DNA of 64,000 nt. Source: Desulfopila inferna (GTDB lineage: Bacteria > Desulfobacterota > Desulfobulbia > Desulfobulbales > Desulfocapsaceae). The translations under genes were made by a program, and so were the position numbers. Below, one piece after another: positions 8,999 to 17,095 of this stretch (the stretch's first letter is position 1; each line of letters begins with the position of its first letter). The stretch lies in NCBI RefSeq assembly GCF_016919005.1, contig NZ_JAFFQE010000004.1, positions 124,001-188,000 on the forward strand. Direction: 5' to 3'. The notes beneath the pieces were generated by a model, which was not told the origin of the DNA, did not search any database, and saw nothing but the letters and a program-made list of their open reading frames with translations.

Positions 8999-9416
8999 GG
9001 AAGTCCACGGGACCTGCTTGTAACAGAAAGGGTAACTTTTCAGCCAGAGCCCTTCCGGCTACTTCGATGACTCTTTATGGGATCATCACAGAAAGAAAGC
9101 CGGAGCCAATAGCCGTGCGAAATGGATTGCCGCAGAAAACTCTTGTAGACATCCTGCCTGTTATGCTAATTGATGAACTTTGATGGCGTTGTAAAAATGA
9201 CCGACCGGAGCCTGCTACATACTACTTGTATAGTCACGGTCCTGACAAAACCGCGCTTTGTGCATCGAACTTTTTATCTGCCATCGGAGAGCTTCGTCGC
9301 AACTTTTAAAGCACCTTTCTGGCTGCAATATAAAAGCTTCGATAATCGAAACCTGCAGGCGGGGAATCGGATTTTTTACGACGCCGTCTTTTTTTTTTGC
9401 ATTATGCTGGAGGACT
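8999..9416. other. Intergenic region framed by inverted repeats
   Basis: No gene is supported: the open frames lack ribosome sites and family resemblance. TTTGATGGCGTTGTAAAAA (9179-9197) and, on the minus strand, GACGGCGTCGTAAAAAATCC (about 9369-9388) form imperfect inverted ends of a segment of roughly 210 bp. This looks like a small non-coding element of MITE type. Confidence 0.5.
9179..9390. repeat. MITE-like element with TCGTAAAAA-type inverted ends
   Basis: The left end (9179-9203) and right end (9361-9390, minus strand) share the core GGCGTYGTAAAAA in inverted orientation. The right end contains GCGTCGTAAAAAATCCGAT (9366-9384, minus), which recurs exactly at 38539-38557; a looser copy is at 59612-59630. 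No transposase is inside, so mobilisation would have to be in trans, if it ever occurred. Confidence 0.5.
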
Positions 9417-9713
9417 ATGCTGAATATAACCAAAGAGGCTGCACAGCAGCTTAAGGAATTCCGGGAGAGGAGGGGGCCTGACTCTTCTGTACGTCTTGGT
9501 ATTCTTTCTGGAAACAAGAGCGGAGCCTCACTCGGAGTAATTGTCGATGAAAAGACCGACAGCGACAAGACCTTCTCCTTTGATGGCCTTGAGGTGATTA
9601 TTGATAAAGCTCTGCTGGAGTATTGCGAAAATATCGAAGTTGAGTATGTCTTGCAGGAAGGAGGCGGCTGCGGCGGCGGAGGATTTAAAATTACGCCGAG
9701 AAATCCGGTTTAG
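9417..9713 (+). CDS. HesB/IscA-like iron-sulfur assembly family protein, atypical cysteines
   Basis: 98 residues starting MLNITKEAAQQLKEF, with the HesB fold pattern (RLGILSG..SLGVIVDEK..FDGLEVIIDKALLEY). Canonical IscA proteins bind Fe or [2Fe-2S] through three Cys, one mid-protein and a C-terminal CxC. Here the mid-protein Cys is absent (SGNKSGAS) and the tail is GGGCGGGG, with only Cys70 and Cys85 in the chain. It may be a non-canonical cluster or iron carrier. GGAGG at 9409-9413 fixes the ATG at 9417; longer in-frame starts are artefacts. A strong stem-loop follows the stop. Confidence 0.75.
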   Translation: MLNITKEAAQQLKEFRERRGPDSSVRLGILSGNKSGASLGVIVDEKTDSDKTFSFDGLEVIIDKALLEYCENIEVEYVLQEGGGCGGGGFKITPRNPV

Positions 9714-9719
9714 TACCTT

Positions 9720-9760
9720 ACACATTATTTTCTTGTTTTTTTTGCAGGAAAATAATGTGT
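9720..9760 (+). terminator. Stem-loop after the IscA-like gene
   Basis: ACACATTATTTTC (9720-9732) pairs perfectly with GAAAATAATGTGT (9748-9760), a 13-bp stem a few bases after the stop. The T-rich stretch is in the loop, not after the stem, so it may stop transcription only weakly or protect the 3' end. Confidence 0.5.
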
Positions 9761-10167
9761 CGAAAGGTTCTTATCCAGCTCAGCTGGGTTAAGCAGTTGT
9801 GCCTATCTTTTAAATTTGGTGAAAGCTTAACCTTCTCGGCTGCATGTATTTGATATAAAAATGATGCTCATCGTCATCGCAAGTAAGCCGTCAGTCTTTT
9901 GCAGGCTATGGAAATTCAAATAGTTTCTTAGTGAAATCTATTAGATAGGCATTTGTTGCGTTTTTGTACTTGGAGGAAACGGTTTGATGTAGTACACTCT
10001 TTTAACTATTCAGCATTTTTGAGTATTGGTGTCCCGGCTGCTGCCTGGCAGCTGACGCATGTGAAGAGGGGGATGAAATCGGTGGGACATCGGTTTCATG
10101 CATGCAGGACGGAGCGGTATAACTACTATACACAGGGTCCGCTTGGTTCATGAGTGTAGGAAACCGA
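9761..10167. other. Intergenic region upstream of the histidine kinase
   Basis: AT-rich for the first 200 bases, then of normal composition. I see no open frame with a ribosome site, no tRNA-like structure and no clear promoter. The kinase gene starts at 10168. Confidence 0.4.
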
Positions 10168-11868
10168 ATGATTACCGGCCTGACCACGTCCACTGCACTG
10201 CGGCATATTGAGATTTTTTCAGCGAATCTGGCCTCCACAACCGATTTGAAAATATTGCACGACTATTGTCTCTCCTTTACCAAAAATATTTTCCGACTGG
10301 ATTACTCAACACTCCTGCTCCTTAACAATGACCGCGAAAACCTGACGATTGCTGCCACCAAAGGATTTCCCGCACAAGTGATGAATTCCTTTGTTCTCGA
10401 AAAAGGGCAGGGGGTTACCGGGCTGGCATTGAAAACCTGCCGGATTGAGTCGGTGACGGATTTTCATCTGGAGAACCGCTTTGAAACTCCTCCCCTGGTA
10501 GAAGAATATAATATCCGCTCGGCCATAGCTGTTCCGATGATGCTTTCCAATCAGGTTTTCGGTGTTCTGGTCGGTCATATCCGGGAAAGGCGCATTTTCA
10601 CGGAAGAAGAAAAGCTGGTGTATCAGGCGCTGGCCAATCAGGCGGCTGTGGCATTTAACAATGCCATGCTGATAACCTCTCTCTACAGCTCCGAACAGAA
10701 AAGAGAGGCAAAGATCAGGGAACTTCTGCTCGAAAAGGAAAAAACCCGCAAACTCACCGACGAATTCGAGTCAATCTTCACCACAATCACAACCGGTGTA
10801 ATGCTTCTGAAAAAGGAACGTCATCTGGTCAGGTGTAATGAGAAGCTCGCCGAAATCTTCGGATATGACTCTGCCCGGCATCTTGAAAACGTCAGTGTGC
10901 GGAAGCTTCATCTATCCGATGAGAAGTATCATGAGTTCGGCCAGAGATGCTATGACAATCTGGTTGCCGGAAAGATTATACAGATAGAATATACCATGAG
11001 AAAGAAAGACGGCAGTCCTTTTCTCTGTGGGCTTTCAGGAAGGGCGGTCGATCAGTCGTCTCCCCCCGATGTGCAGAAAGGTTTTGTCTGGCAGATCGAT
11101 GACATCACCAGAAGAAGAGAAATGGAGGAGGAAATCCTGCAGGCCAGAAAACTCGAATCAATAGGTATTCTTGCCGGCGGTATAGGCCACGACTATAACA
11201 ATATTCTTTCTGCCATTCTGGGAAATCTGGGGATCTCCCAGCGTATTCTCGACCCGCAGCATAAAGTGCAGGAATTTCTGAGTTCGGCTATGGAGGCAGC
11301 CAACAGGGCCAAAGATCTAACCGCCAAACTGTTACTCTTCACCCGGCGGGATAGCCCTGCACTGGGAAGCGTCAGATTGCAGGACCTCTTTAAGGAACTC
11401 CGTTTTGAAAAATTGTTCAGAAATGAAGTTGACCTTATGGTCGATTTTCAGCATGGGCTTTTTCCCATAAAAGTGATGCCGGATCACCTCAAGGTAATTT
11501 TGCAGAATTTGCTTCTTAATGCTGAAAGTTGTACGCCTGAGGGAGGAAAAATCACTGTAACCGGCCATAATGTCGAGGTGGTTGATGAGGATATACCAGG
11601 CTTATCCCGTGGTAAATATGTTGAAATAGTTGTTGCCGATACCGGTGGCGGCATTGACGAGGCTATACTCGAGAAGATTTTCGATCCATATTTTACCACG
11701 AAAAACAGAGACAGCAGCAAGGGTATCGGCTTGGGGCTGGCTATCGTACACTCCATTGTCAGAAAAAATCAAGGCAGCATAAGTGTCAGATCGGAAAAAA
11801 GAAGCGGAACTGTTTTTACCGTTTTGCTTCCTGCCGCTATCAGCAATATTCAGCCGTTCAACAGGTAG
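10168..11868 (+). CDS. Soluble sensor histidine kinase (GAF-PAS-HisKA-HATPase)
   Basis: 566 residues without membrane segments, so a cytoplasmic sensor. Domains in order: GAF (about 10-160), a charged helix linker (160-195), PAS (about 200-310), HisKA with the phospho-acceptor at H341 in [17 protein letters not shown], and HATPase_c (about 420-555) with NLLLNAESC (N box), [10 protein letters not shown] (G1) and GIGLGLAI (G2). No receiver domain is fused and no response regulator is adjacent, so its partner is elsewhere. AGGA at 10157-10160 favours ATG 10168 over the in-frame ATG 10150. Signal unknown. Confidence 0.88.
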   Translation: MITGLTTSTALRHIEIFSANLASTTDLKILHDYCLSFTKNIFRLDYSTLLLLNNDRENLTIAATKGFPAQVMNSFVLEKGQGVTGLALKTCRIESVTDFHLENRFETPPLVEEYNIRSAIAVPMMLSNQVFGVLVGHIRERRIFTEEEKLVYQALANQAAVAFNNAMLITSLYSSEQKREAKIRELLLEKEKTRKLTDEFESIFTTITTGVMLLKKERHLVRCNEKLAEIFGYDSARHLENVSVRKLHLSDEKYHEFGQRCYDNLVAGKIIQIEYTMRKKDGSPFLCGLSGRAVDQSSPPDVQKGFVWQIDDITRRREMEEEILQARKLESIGILAGGIGHDYNNILSAILGNLGISQRILDPQHKVQEFLSSAMEAANRAKDLTAKLLLFTRRDSPALGSVRLQDLFKELRFEKLFRNEVDLMVDFQHGLFPIKVMPDHLKVILQNLLLNAESCTPEGGKITVTGHNVEVVDEDIPGLSRGKYVEIVVADTGGGIDEAILEKIFDPYFTTKNRDSSKGIGLGLAIVHSIVRKNQGSISVRSEKRSGTVFTVLLPAAISNIQPFNR

Positions 11869-11939
11869 CCATAATTTTCTTCCCGGCCTAATCTCTCTTT
11901 ACCTTGATAAACTTTCTCAAGAGTGACAAATGGTTGAGA

Positions 11940-13238
11940 TCAGTGGGTGCTGTCTTCCCAGAAAGCCGGGATGATCATGTTGAGAAAGTAGAAGATGACA
12001 AACGGTGTCCCTAAGACGAGCAGACTGCCGGCGACACCCTCTTTGAAAGTCTCCATGTCGTGAGGGACAATCGGCAGGTGGTAGCTCATGAAGCCTGCGA
12101 AGGTAAGCGAGAAAGCCTGGCCGCCGATGACAACGTTCCAGCGCATCATAAACACCCCGAACAGGACCAGCAGGCAGGCAACACAGGCGCGTCGGGTGGT
12201 CAGGCCCGGTACAAGCAGCATCAGGAAGGGGAGAAAATTGCCGATGCCGTACTGCAGCACGAAGATTTTTACGTAATCGTGCTCATAGATGACATCGCGC
12301 AGGATGTCCCACGATTTAACCGCCGTGTATCCGCGAAAAATAATATCGAGGAGTTCGAGGGTAATGGCCAGGGTCATGAAGATCAACAGGTACCTGACGG
12401 TTATCCTGATTTCGTCGTCCTGGACGTTACGCAGGGGCATGACCCGAAGATCCGGGCTGCCCATCAGCCAGTCCGGCAGCAGGAATTTTTTATTGCGGAC
12501 CGCAGCCCACTGACGGATGTTCATAAAAAAAGCATAAGTTATGAGACAGAGGGCAATGCCCGAGACGATGGCCGAACAGATGAAGATAACCGGCATTAAA
12601 GGGGTCATCCACAAGGCATTGGCCTTGACCGAACCGAAAATAAATCCGGCATAGCCGTGCAGGAAACAGGCAACGGGGATACCGAGTCCCGCCAGGAATC
12701 TGATGGCCTGGTGATCAGTGTGCAGCGCCTTTTCGTCGAGATCACGGGCACCGAGGGAGAGAACCCGGTAAATCATCAACAGCAGGGCATCCTTGCCGTC
12801 GCGGTCGCTCTTTCTCTCCAGACGCTGTATCGATTCAACGATGAATTTGCGGTAGACAAACCAGATTTCCGCCCCGACGATACAGGAATAAATGGTAAAG
12901 ACGATACCGAAGGCTGAAATCGCCGAGGTAAAGTGGGGCGTCAGCATTACATAGATACCGCGTTGCGGTTGCTGCAGATGGAGCAGCAGCGGCAGCAGCG
13001 CCCCGGGCAGAAGAGCGAAGGAGAAGACCAGGGCAAAGCGGGCAATATCTTTAAGTTTCTCCACCCCGAAGACATGATATAGAGAGGAAAGGACAAAGGC
13101 TCCGGCTATCAGACCGGTCATGTAGGGGTAAAGGACGATCTGAATCGACCAGTAGATGTATTCGTTGGGCAGGACAAATAGATCTTTTACCGTCCAGGCC
13201 TCTCCGTGAACGGACAATTCGGCCAGATGCTCAATCAT
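11940..13238 (-). CDS. NrfD/DsrP-type quinone-interacting membrane subunit
   Basis: 432 residues, strongly hydrophobic, about ten predicted membrane spans, matching the NrfD/PsrC/DsrP family. Such subunits exchange electrons with menaquinol and pass them to, or take them from, a periplasmic FeS subunit. It is the last gene of a compact three-gene operon, starting 3 bp after the FeS gene. Longer than typical DsrP (about 390). The operon lacks dsrM and dsrK, so I do not call it dsrP. Confidence 0.85.
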   Translation of the reverse strand: MIEHLAELSVHGEAWTVKDLFVLPNEYIYWSIQIVLYPYMTGLIAGAFVLSSLYHVFGVEKLKDIARFALVFSFALLPGALLPLLLHLQQPQRGIYVMLTPHFTSAISAFGIVFTIYSCIVGAEIWFVYRKFIVESIQRLERKSDRDGKDALLLMIYRVLSLGARDLDEKALHTDHQAIRFLAGLGIPVACFLHGYAGFIFGSVKANALWMTPLMPVIFICSAIVSGIALCLITYAFFMNIRQWAAVRNKKFLLPDWLMGSPDLRVMPLRNVQDDEIRITVRYLLIFMTLAITLELLDIIFRGYTAVKSWDILRDVIYEHDYVKIFVLQYGIGNFLPFLMLLVPGLTTRRACVACLLVLFGVFMMRWNVVIGGQAFSLTFAGFMSYHLPIVPHDMETFKEGVAGSLLVLGTPFVIFYFLNMIIPAFWEDSTH

Positions 13239-13240
13239 GG

Positions 13241-14014
13241 CTAGCGCACCTCCTTGGAAAGATCGATGTAGAAGGCATGTGGCTTGGTGCCGTACTCGTC
13301 ACGCAGCACGCCGACCCGCCGCTTGAGAATGGACTCGGCGACAGGATCGTGCGGATCCTTTAGATTGCCGATCAGACGGGCCTCGAAGGGACAGGCCTGA
13401 ACGCAGGCAGGTTCCATATCCTTGGTGATGCGGTGGTAGCAAAAGTTGCATTTTTCGGCGACCTTCAGCTTCGGATTAAAGAACCGGACACCGTAAGGGC
13501 AGGCCATGATGCAGTAACCGCAACCGATGCACCAGGTGCGGTCAACCAGCACGACGCCGTCGGCGGCCTGGTAGGTGGCGCCCACCGGACAGACCTGGAC
13601 GCAGGGTGGGTTTTCGCACTGGTTGCACAGCTTCGGGACGAAAAAAGCTTTGGCGATTTCCTCGTTGGGTACCTGCAGGATGCCTGATTTATTCTGATCG
13701 ATCCCGTTAGTGGTAAAGCCGTGGAGGGCACCCTTGGGTGAGTCCATTACCACTTCTCCATTCTTTCTGATCACGTAGCGCTCAACCCAGGTGCGGGTGA
13801 CGTCGGCATCGAGTGGGATATCGTTTTCGATCTTGCAGGCCTTGACGCAAAAGCCGCAGCCGACACATTTACGGGTGTCCACCAGGAAGGCCCAACGCAC
13901 AGCCGGACGTGAGGCGAGCAACTCTTGCGGATCGAGCCATTCCAGGGCCGAGAGGGAAATGCCGGCCCCGGCGATGAAGACAAGGGATTCTTTCAGGAAA
14001 TCACGTCTTTTCAT
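13241..14014 (-). CDS. Tat-exported four-cluster ferredoxin-like subunit (NrfC/DsrO type)
   Basis: 257 residues. Starts MKRRDFLKESLVF, a Tat signal (RRxFLK), so it folds in the cytoplasm and is exported. Four cysteine groups follow: CVGCGFCVKAC, CNQCENPPCVQVC, CIGCGYCIMAC and a looser one with NFCYHR and ACVQAC, as in NrfC, PsrB and DsrO. It would link the periplasmic multiheme cytochrome with the NrfD-like membrane subunit. The stop/start spacing of 2 bp on both sides shows a tight operon. Confidence 0.9.
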   Translation of the reverse strand: MKRRDFLKESLVFIAGAGISLSALEWLDPQELLASRPAVRWAFLVDTRKCVGCGFCVKACKIENDIPLDADVTRTWVERYVIRKNGEVVMDSPKGALHGFTTNGIDQNKSGILQVPNEEIAKAFFVPKLCNQCENPPCVQVCPVGATYQAADGVVLVDRTWCIGCGYCIMACPYGVRFFNPKLKVAEKCNFCYHRITKDMEPACVQACPFEARLIGNLKDPHDPVAESILKRRVGVLRDEYGTKPHAFYIDLSKEVR

Positions 14015-14016
14015 GA

Positions 14017-14496
14017 CTACATCCCCTCCAGGTCCGGATTGTGTGGATTATGGCATTCGCTGCACTCCATCTCCGCGTTATGCGCGTCGGGGTCGATGCC
14101 GGGGATACCACTGCGCTCGCTGGAAGGGGTAAAGAGTAAGGCGTGACACCTGATACAAAGATCGCGGCTGCGATCGATGATCAGTTTTTCAGGTTGTTCC
14201 GGGTGGCTGAGCGCCGCGCCATGACAATTTTGACAGGGAATGATCTTGTGCCGGGCACTTTCTATCGACGCAAACTGCTCTTCATGACAATCACTACAGG
14301 AAAAATCGGGCGATAATGGTTGGTATTTGAGCGGAAAATTCTGCCATTCCTGTTCGTTGCTCAGCCGGTAATAACCATACATATATCCACGTTGGTGGGT
14401 GCCGAAATCTTCCGGAACCAGGAACAGCCTCGTTACAAGAAAAACCGCAACGAGTCCGATAACAACAAAAAGCGGTCGCCAAACATGGCTTTTCAT
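14017..14496 (-). CDS. Membrane-anchored tetraheme cytochrome c
   Basis: 159 residues. One N-terminal hydrophobic anchor or uncleaved signal (about 8-27), then four CxxCH heme sites: CSDCH, CQNCH, CIRCH, CSECH. It resembles DsrJ in place and topology, but DsrJ has three hemes. It heads the cytochrome/FeS/NrfD operon and probably faces the periplasm as the entry or exit point for electrons. ATG 14496 lies 8 bases after a GGGGG tract and is preferred over TTG 14502. A good promoter lies at 14534-14562. Confidence 0.87.
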   Translation of the reverse strand: MKSHVWRPLFVVIGLVAVFLVTRLFLVPEDFGTHQRGYMYGYYRLSNEQEWQNFPLKYQPLSPDFSCSDCHEEQFASIESARHKIIPCQNCHGAALSHPEQPEKLIIDRSRDLCIRCHALLFTPSSERSGIPGIDPDAHNAEMECSECHNPHNPDLEGM

Positions 14497-14533
14497 GCGC
14501 AACGCCCCCTTGCAGAGTTTTGTGCCGTTGCTT

Positions 14534-14562
14534 TATTTAAAGCAATATTTTTCGGCATTGTC
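14534..14562 (-). promoter_or_regulatory. Sigma-70-like promoter of the cytochrome/FeS/NrfD operon
   Basis: On the minus strand, TTGACA (14562-14557) and TTTAAA (14539-14534) are separated by exactly 17 bp, about 40 bp upstream of the cytochrome start. This is one of the best consensus matches seen in the window. Confidence 0.6.
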
Positions 14563-14568
14563 AAATTA

Positions 14569-14790
14569 TCAACCGACTTCACCTCGCTGGTTGTTCATGT
14601 CAGACTCCACCCGGACTTTCCGCCGAGACTCCCGGGCCGCCGTATGCACCCGTTCATGCAAAACACGTCCCTCCGCGGTAAAAATGTTTGGCGTCGACTG
14701 CTGCTCGACATGGATCAATGCACACTGCCTCGGACAGAAGAGAAAATGCTGCAGGGCGGATATCATAAACAGATCGTCTTCACTGTACAT
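14569..14790 (-). pseudogene. cas4: Truncated cas4 (type I-C CRISPR exonuclease) relic
   Basis: 73 codons starting MYSEDDLFMISALQHFLF, then CPRQCALIHVEQQ, TAEGRVLHERVH and ARESR. These are the N-terminal signature of the Cas4 family of type I-C systems, including the first Cys of its FeS cluster. Cas4 is normally around 200 residues. Here similarity stops after about 65 residues and the frame ends within a few more, so the nuclease core and the three C-terminal Cys are missing. No other cas gene and no repeat array is in the window. The break falls just upstream of the cytochrome operon promoter. Confidence 0.7.
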
Positions 14791-15272
14791 TGCATATCTC
14801 AACCGGGCAAGGCGCTGCTGGTTGGCTGTGAATCCTCTGGCGAGATGTCCCTTGAGTACCCTGGCGGCCCAGACGGGGAATAGGGTGTCGCGCTTTTATT
14901 TTACGCGATAACCTATGGAGGTGATGACATCGTTGAAGAAGGCCACAGGCTTATTGGAATTTGTGATATGCATTTTTTGTATATTGCTTTTCCTCTCCGG
15001 TTCTCCTTCTTCGAAAACATTATTTACATGTCTCGATATGACAGGTTGATCACGGTCGAATTATCGGACATTATAAAAAGAGTAATGCTGAAGTGTGGTT
15101 TTGACGGAGGAATTGTAGAAGAGGATTGAAAGGTAAGGATTTGCATATAGACTGCTCAACTCGGTTTTGCAATCAACCGATCAGGGGGAGAGAAGATGCG
15201 GCGAGAAAAGCATCGAGAAGGGAGAATTCCCTCTCCCCCCGATCAGTCGAAGGTTGGTGACATGTATTTGTT
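14791..15272. other. Gap behind the cas4 relic; possible small frames and a long inverted repeat
   Basis: Upstream of the cas4 ATG the minus strand stays open for about 33 codons in the same frame before a TAA; that stretch resembles nothing I know. On the plus strand a frame runs from 14884 to 15129 without a convincing start. CGATCAGGGGGAGAG (15179-15193) and CTCTCCCCCCGATC (15231-15244) are inverted arms with one mismatch; they could form a hairpin downstream of the FrhB-like gene, but without a T tract. Confidence 0.4.
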
Positions 15273-16355
15273 CTATTTTGTCATGTTCCCTGCATTTTTT
15301 TTCTTGTTTTTCGAGCTCTGCATAATGGCGGTAATAAGGCCGGCATCAATGCCCGGATGATCATCGATGCTTTGGATTTCAAGAGATTTCTCCCTGGCGT
15401 CGGCAAATGCCGCCCTGCCGAGAGCTGATCTGACTACAACTGCAGTCCAACCGTGATCCGCCCCCAGACCGCCAAAGCTGAGATCCGCATATTCTGCTGA
15501 AAAATCATCACAGAAGCGACAGGCATCTCTTCTTGCAAAATCAAGATCCTGAAGAGGTATAGTTATCTGGCGGCCATCCTTCAGGTTGAGCATGAAGTCT
15601 TCCTTGATATTGATCTTTTCGACATCGGCCATGGTGCAGCCCGCCATCTCTTCCAGAGTGTGTGTCTTGTCGTCGTCAAGATCAAAATTTGAAGTGCAGA
15701 AGAGGCCGAAATAGAATTTGATGGCATTGGAAGGCACCAGCTTCAGGGCCTGCATTTTTCGCACCGACTTGATCTGGCATGGGGTACCGACAAAAGCAAT
15801 CTTCCTCAAACCCTGGCTCATCAGGGAGCCAAGTGCCTGTGCCGATGGTGAATAGGTTGAATATTTCTCTCCCAGCTGGAGGACTCCCTGCATGGCATCA
15901 AAATGCGAACCGGCTGCGGCGATGATGTCGTCGCGGCTTGTGGCCAGCCAGGGCTGACGGCCTTCATGGGTCTGTTTGGAAACGATGGCACCGTCGATGC
16001 GTCCTGAGTCGAAAAGGTGGAGGAGCAGAGAGGTAACCGCACCGCCATCGGTTGCCCTGTCCCTGATGTTTTTATCAGTTGCTCTTGCTACGGACACCTG
16101 CAGGATCCTCCCCATGGGGGCGCTCCATCCGACATTGCGGTTGACCTGCTCATCCAATTCACCAACAGCCGGGCAGATAAGATAGCAGAGGCCGCAATCG
16201 ATGCATTTTTCCACACTTCGATATCGCGGAACATGATCCTCTTCCATCTTCAGGGCTCCGTAGTTAATTGCGGTGCAGAATGTTACACAGCCGCCGCATC
16301 CATGGCAAAGTCCCCTGGCAATGACTTCCTGCTTCAGATCAAAAAAAGTTTTCAA
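15273..16355 (-). CDS. FrhB/FdhB-family coenzyme F420 hydrogenase-dehydrogenase beta subunit
   Basis: 360 residues. Two ferredoxin motifs at the N-terminus (CHGCGGCVTFC and CIDCGLCYLIC), then the FrhB N- and C-terminal domains (RATDGGAVTSLLLHLFDSG, FVGTPCQIKSVRKM, FARRDACRFC). FrhB proteins are flavin/FeS subunits that transfer electrons to F420 in methanogens; bacterial relatives serve ferredoxin-, NAD- or other-linked enzymes. A TTG start at 16355 is chosen because GGGAGG lies 5 bases before it, whereas ATG 16391 has no ribosome site. It follows the hydrogenase genes but is separated by 220 bp holding a dispersed repeat, so co-transcription is uncertain. Confidence 0.85.
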   Translation of the reverse strand: MKTFFDLKQEVIARGLCHGCGGCVTFCTAINYGALKMEEDHVPRYRSVEKCIDCGLCYLICPAVGELDEQVNRNVGWSAPMGRILQVSVARATDKNIRDRATDGGAVTSLLLHLFDSGRIDGAIVSKQTHEGRQPWLATSRDDIIAAAGSHFDAMQGVLQLGEKYSTYSPSAQALGSLMSQGLRKIAFVGTPCQIKSVRKMQALKLVPSNAIKFYFGLFCTSNFDLDDDKTHTLEEMAGCTMADVEKINIKEDFMLNLKDGRQITIPLQDLDFARRDACRFCDDFSAEYADLSFGGLGADHGWTAVVVRSALGRAAFADAREKSLEIQSIDDHPGIDAGLITAIMQSSKNKKKNAGNMTK

Positions 16356-16414
16356 AATGACCTCCCTCACTATTTTTTGCCATGTCCGCATCCGGCATGG
16401 CCGATTATTAGTGC

Positions 16415-16480
16415 CTTATCCCTGAAAAACTGCCACTCAGTTCAGTACCCCCTTGAGGGGTGCAAAAAAAACAAGAAAAC
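16415..16480 (+). repeat. Dispersed repeat with C/G-rich dyad, copy 2
   Basis: 16425-16461 matches the minus strand of 4014-3978 at 34 of 37 bases (AAAAACTG, CACT, AGTTCAGTACCCCCT, GAGGGGT identical), followed by an A-rich tail in both. The dyad centre is CCCCTTGAGGGG. This copy sits between the hydrogenase maturation protease gene and the FrhB-like gene. The start TTATCCCTGAAA resembles the left end of the palindromic repeat at 32386. Confidence 0.7.
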
Positions 16481-16575
16481 GAAAAATATATTAAAGTCCG
16501 TGAATCTGCCTCTATAGCAAGGCACTGATACCCCTTAGTGGTATTGTAAGGACTCCAGCTTCCGCTGGGTGGAAG

Positions 16576-17040
16576 TTAGCTTAATATATCGGAATAATAT
16601 TCGGTTATTAAATCAAATACTTCTGCAATTGCCGTGTTCACAGGGGCTGAGCATTCCCGGGTAAATTCAAAGTAATCTTCCGCCTCGATAAGTATGATCT
16701 GCAAACGACCCGGCATCTGCTCCGGAAAAAGTTCATATCCGACTTTCAGTGTTGAGCCGAGTGTGACCGCATGGGAAGAAACCAGCTTGTGATCTGCAAA
16801 GATATCTTCCACGCTTACCTGGGTTATGGTGCCGGGAGGCTTGCCGATTTTGGCGGCATCGATGACGATGACATCGTCGTAGCCCATGACCTTATCGTTT
16901 ACTTCGAAACCGACCCCGTAGATAATTTCGGTATCCACATCGAGGTCAGAGGCTTCAATACGTTCCGCCACTTCGATGCCTGCACGATCATCTTTCAACA
17001 TCGGGTTGCCGATACCACAGACAAGAAATTTTTTTTTCAT
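16576..17040 (-). CDS. [NiFe]-hydrogenase maturation protease
   Basis: 154 residues, HyaD/HycI/FrcD family. Starts KFLVCGIGNPMLKDDRAGIEVAE: the GIGNP loop and the Asp/Glu after it form the nickel-sensing site. VIVIDAAKIG carries the second conserved Asp and SSHAVTLG the His region. These enzymes cut the C-terminal tail of the hydrogenase large subunit after nickel insertion. It lies 55 bp downstream of mvhA in the same direction, so MvhA is the expected substrate. Confidence 0.9.
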   Translation of the reverse strand: MKKKFLVCGIGNPMLKDDRAGIEVAERIEASDLDVDTEIIYGVGFEVNDKVMGYDDVIVIDAAKIGKPPGTITQVSVEDIFADHKLVSSHAVTLGSTLKVGYELFPEQMPGRLQIILIEAEDYFEFTRECSAPVNTAIAEVFDLITEYYSDILS

Positions 17041-17095
17041 AGTCGCTATACTTTCCCCGGACCGGAATCGGGATATTCAGGTCCGGGGCAGGGTG

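Noticed and set aside
9170-9454. Plus-strand frame of 94 codons before the IscA-like gene.
   Set aside because: It spans the repeat element and overlaps the start of the real gene in another frame.
12060-12599. Long plus-strand frame opposite the NrfD-like gene.
   Set aside because: Strongly polar, Gln/Asp-rich translation typical of a shadow of a hydrophobic gene on the other strand.
11940-14496. Calling the operon dsrJOP.
   Set aside because: Four hemes instead of three and no dsrM/dsrK nearby; kept as a DsrJOP-like complex.
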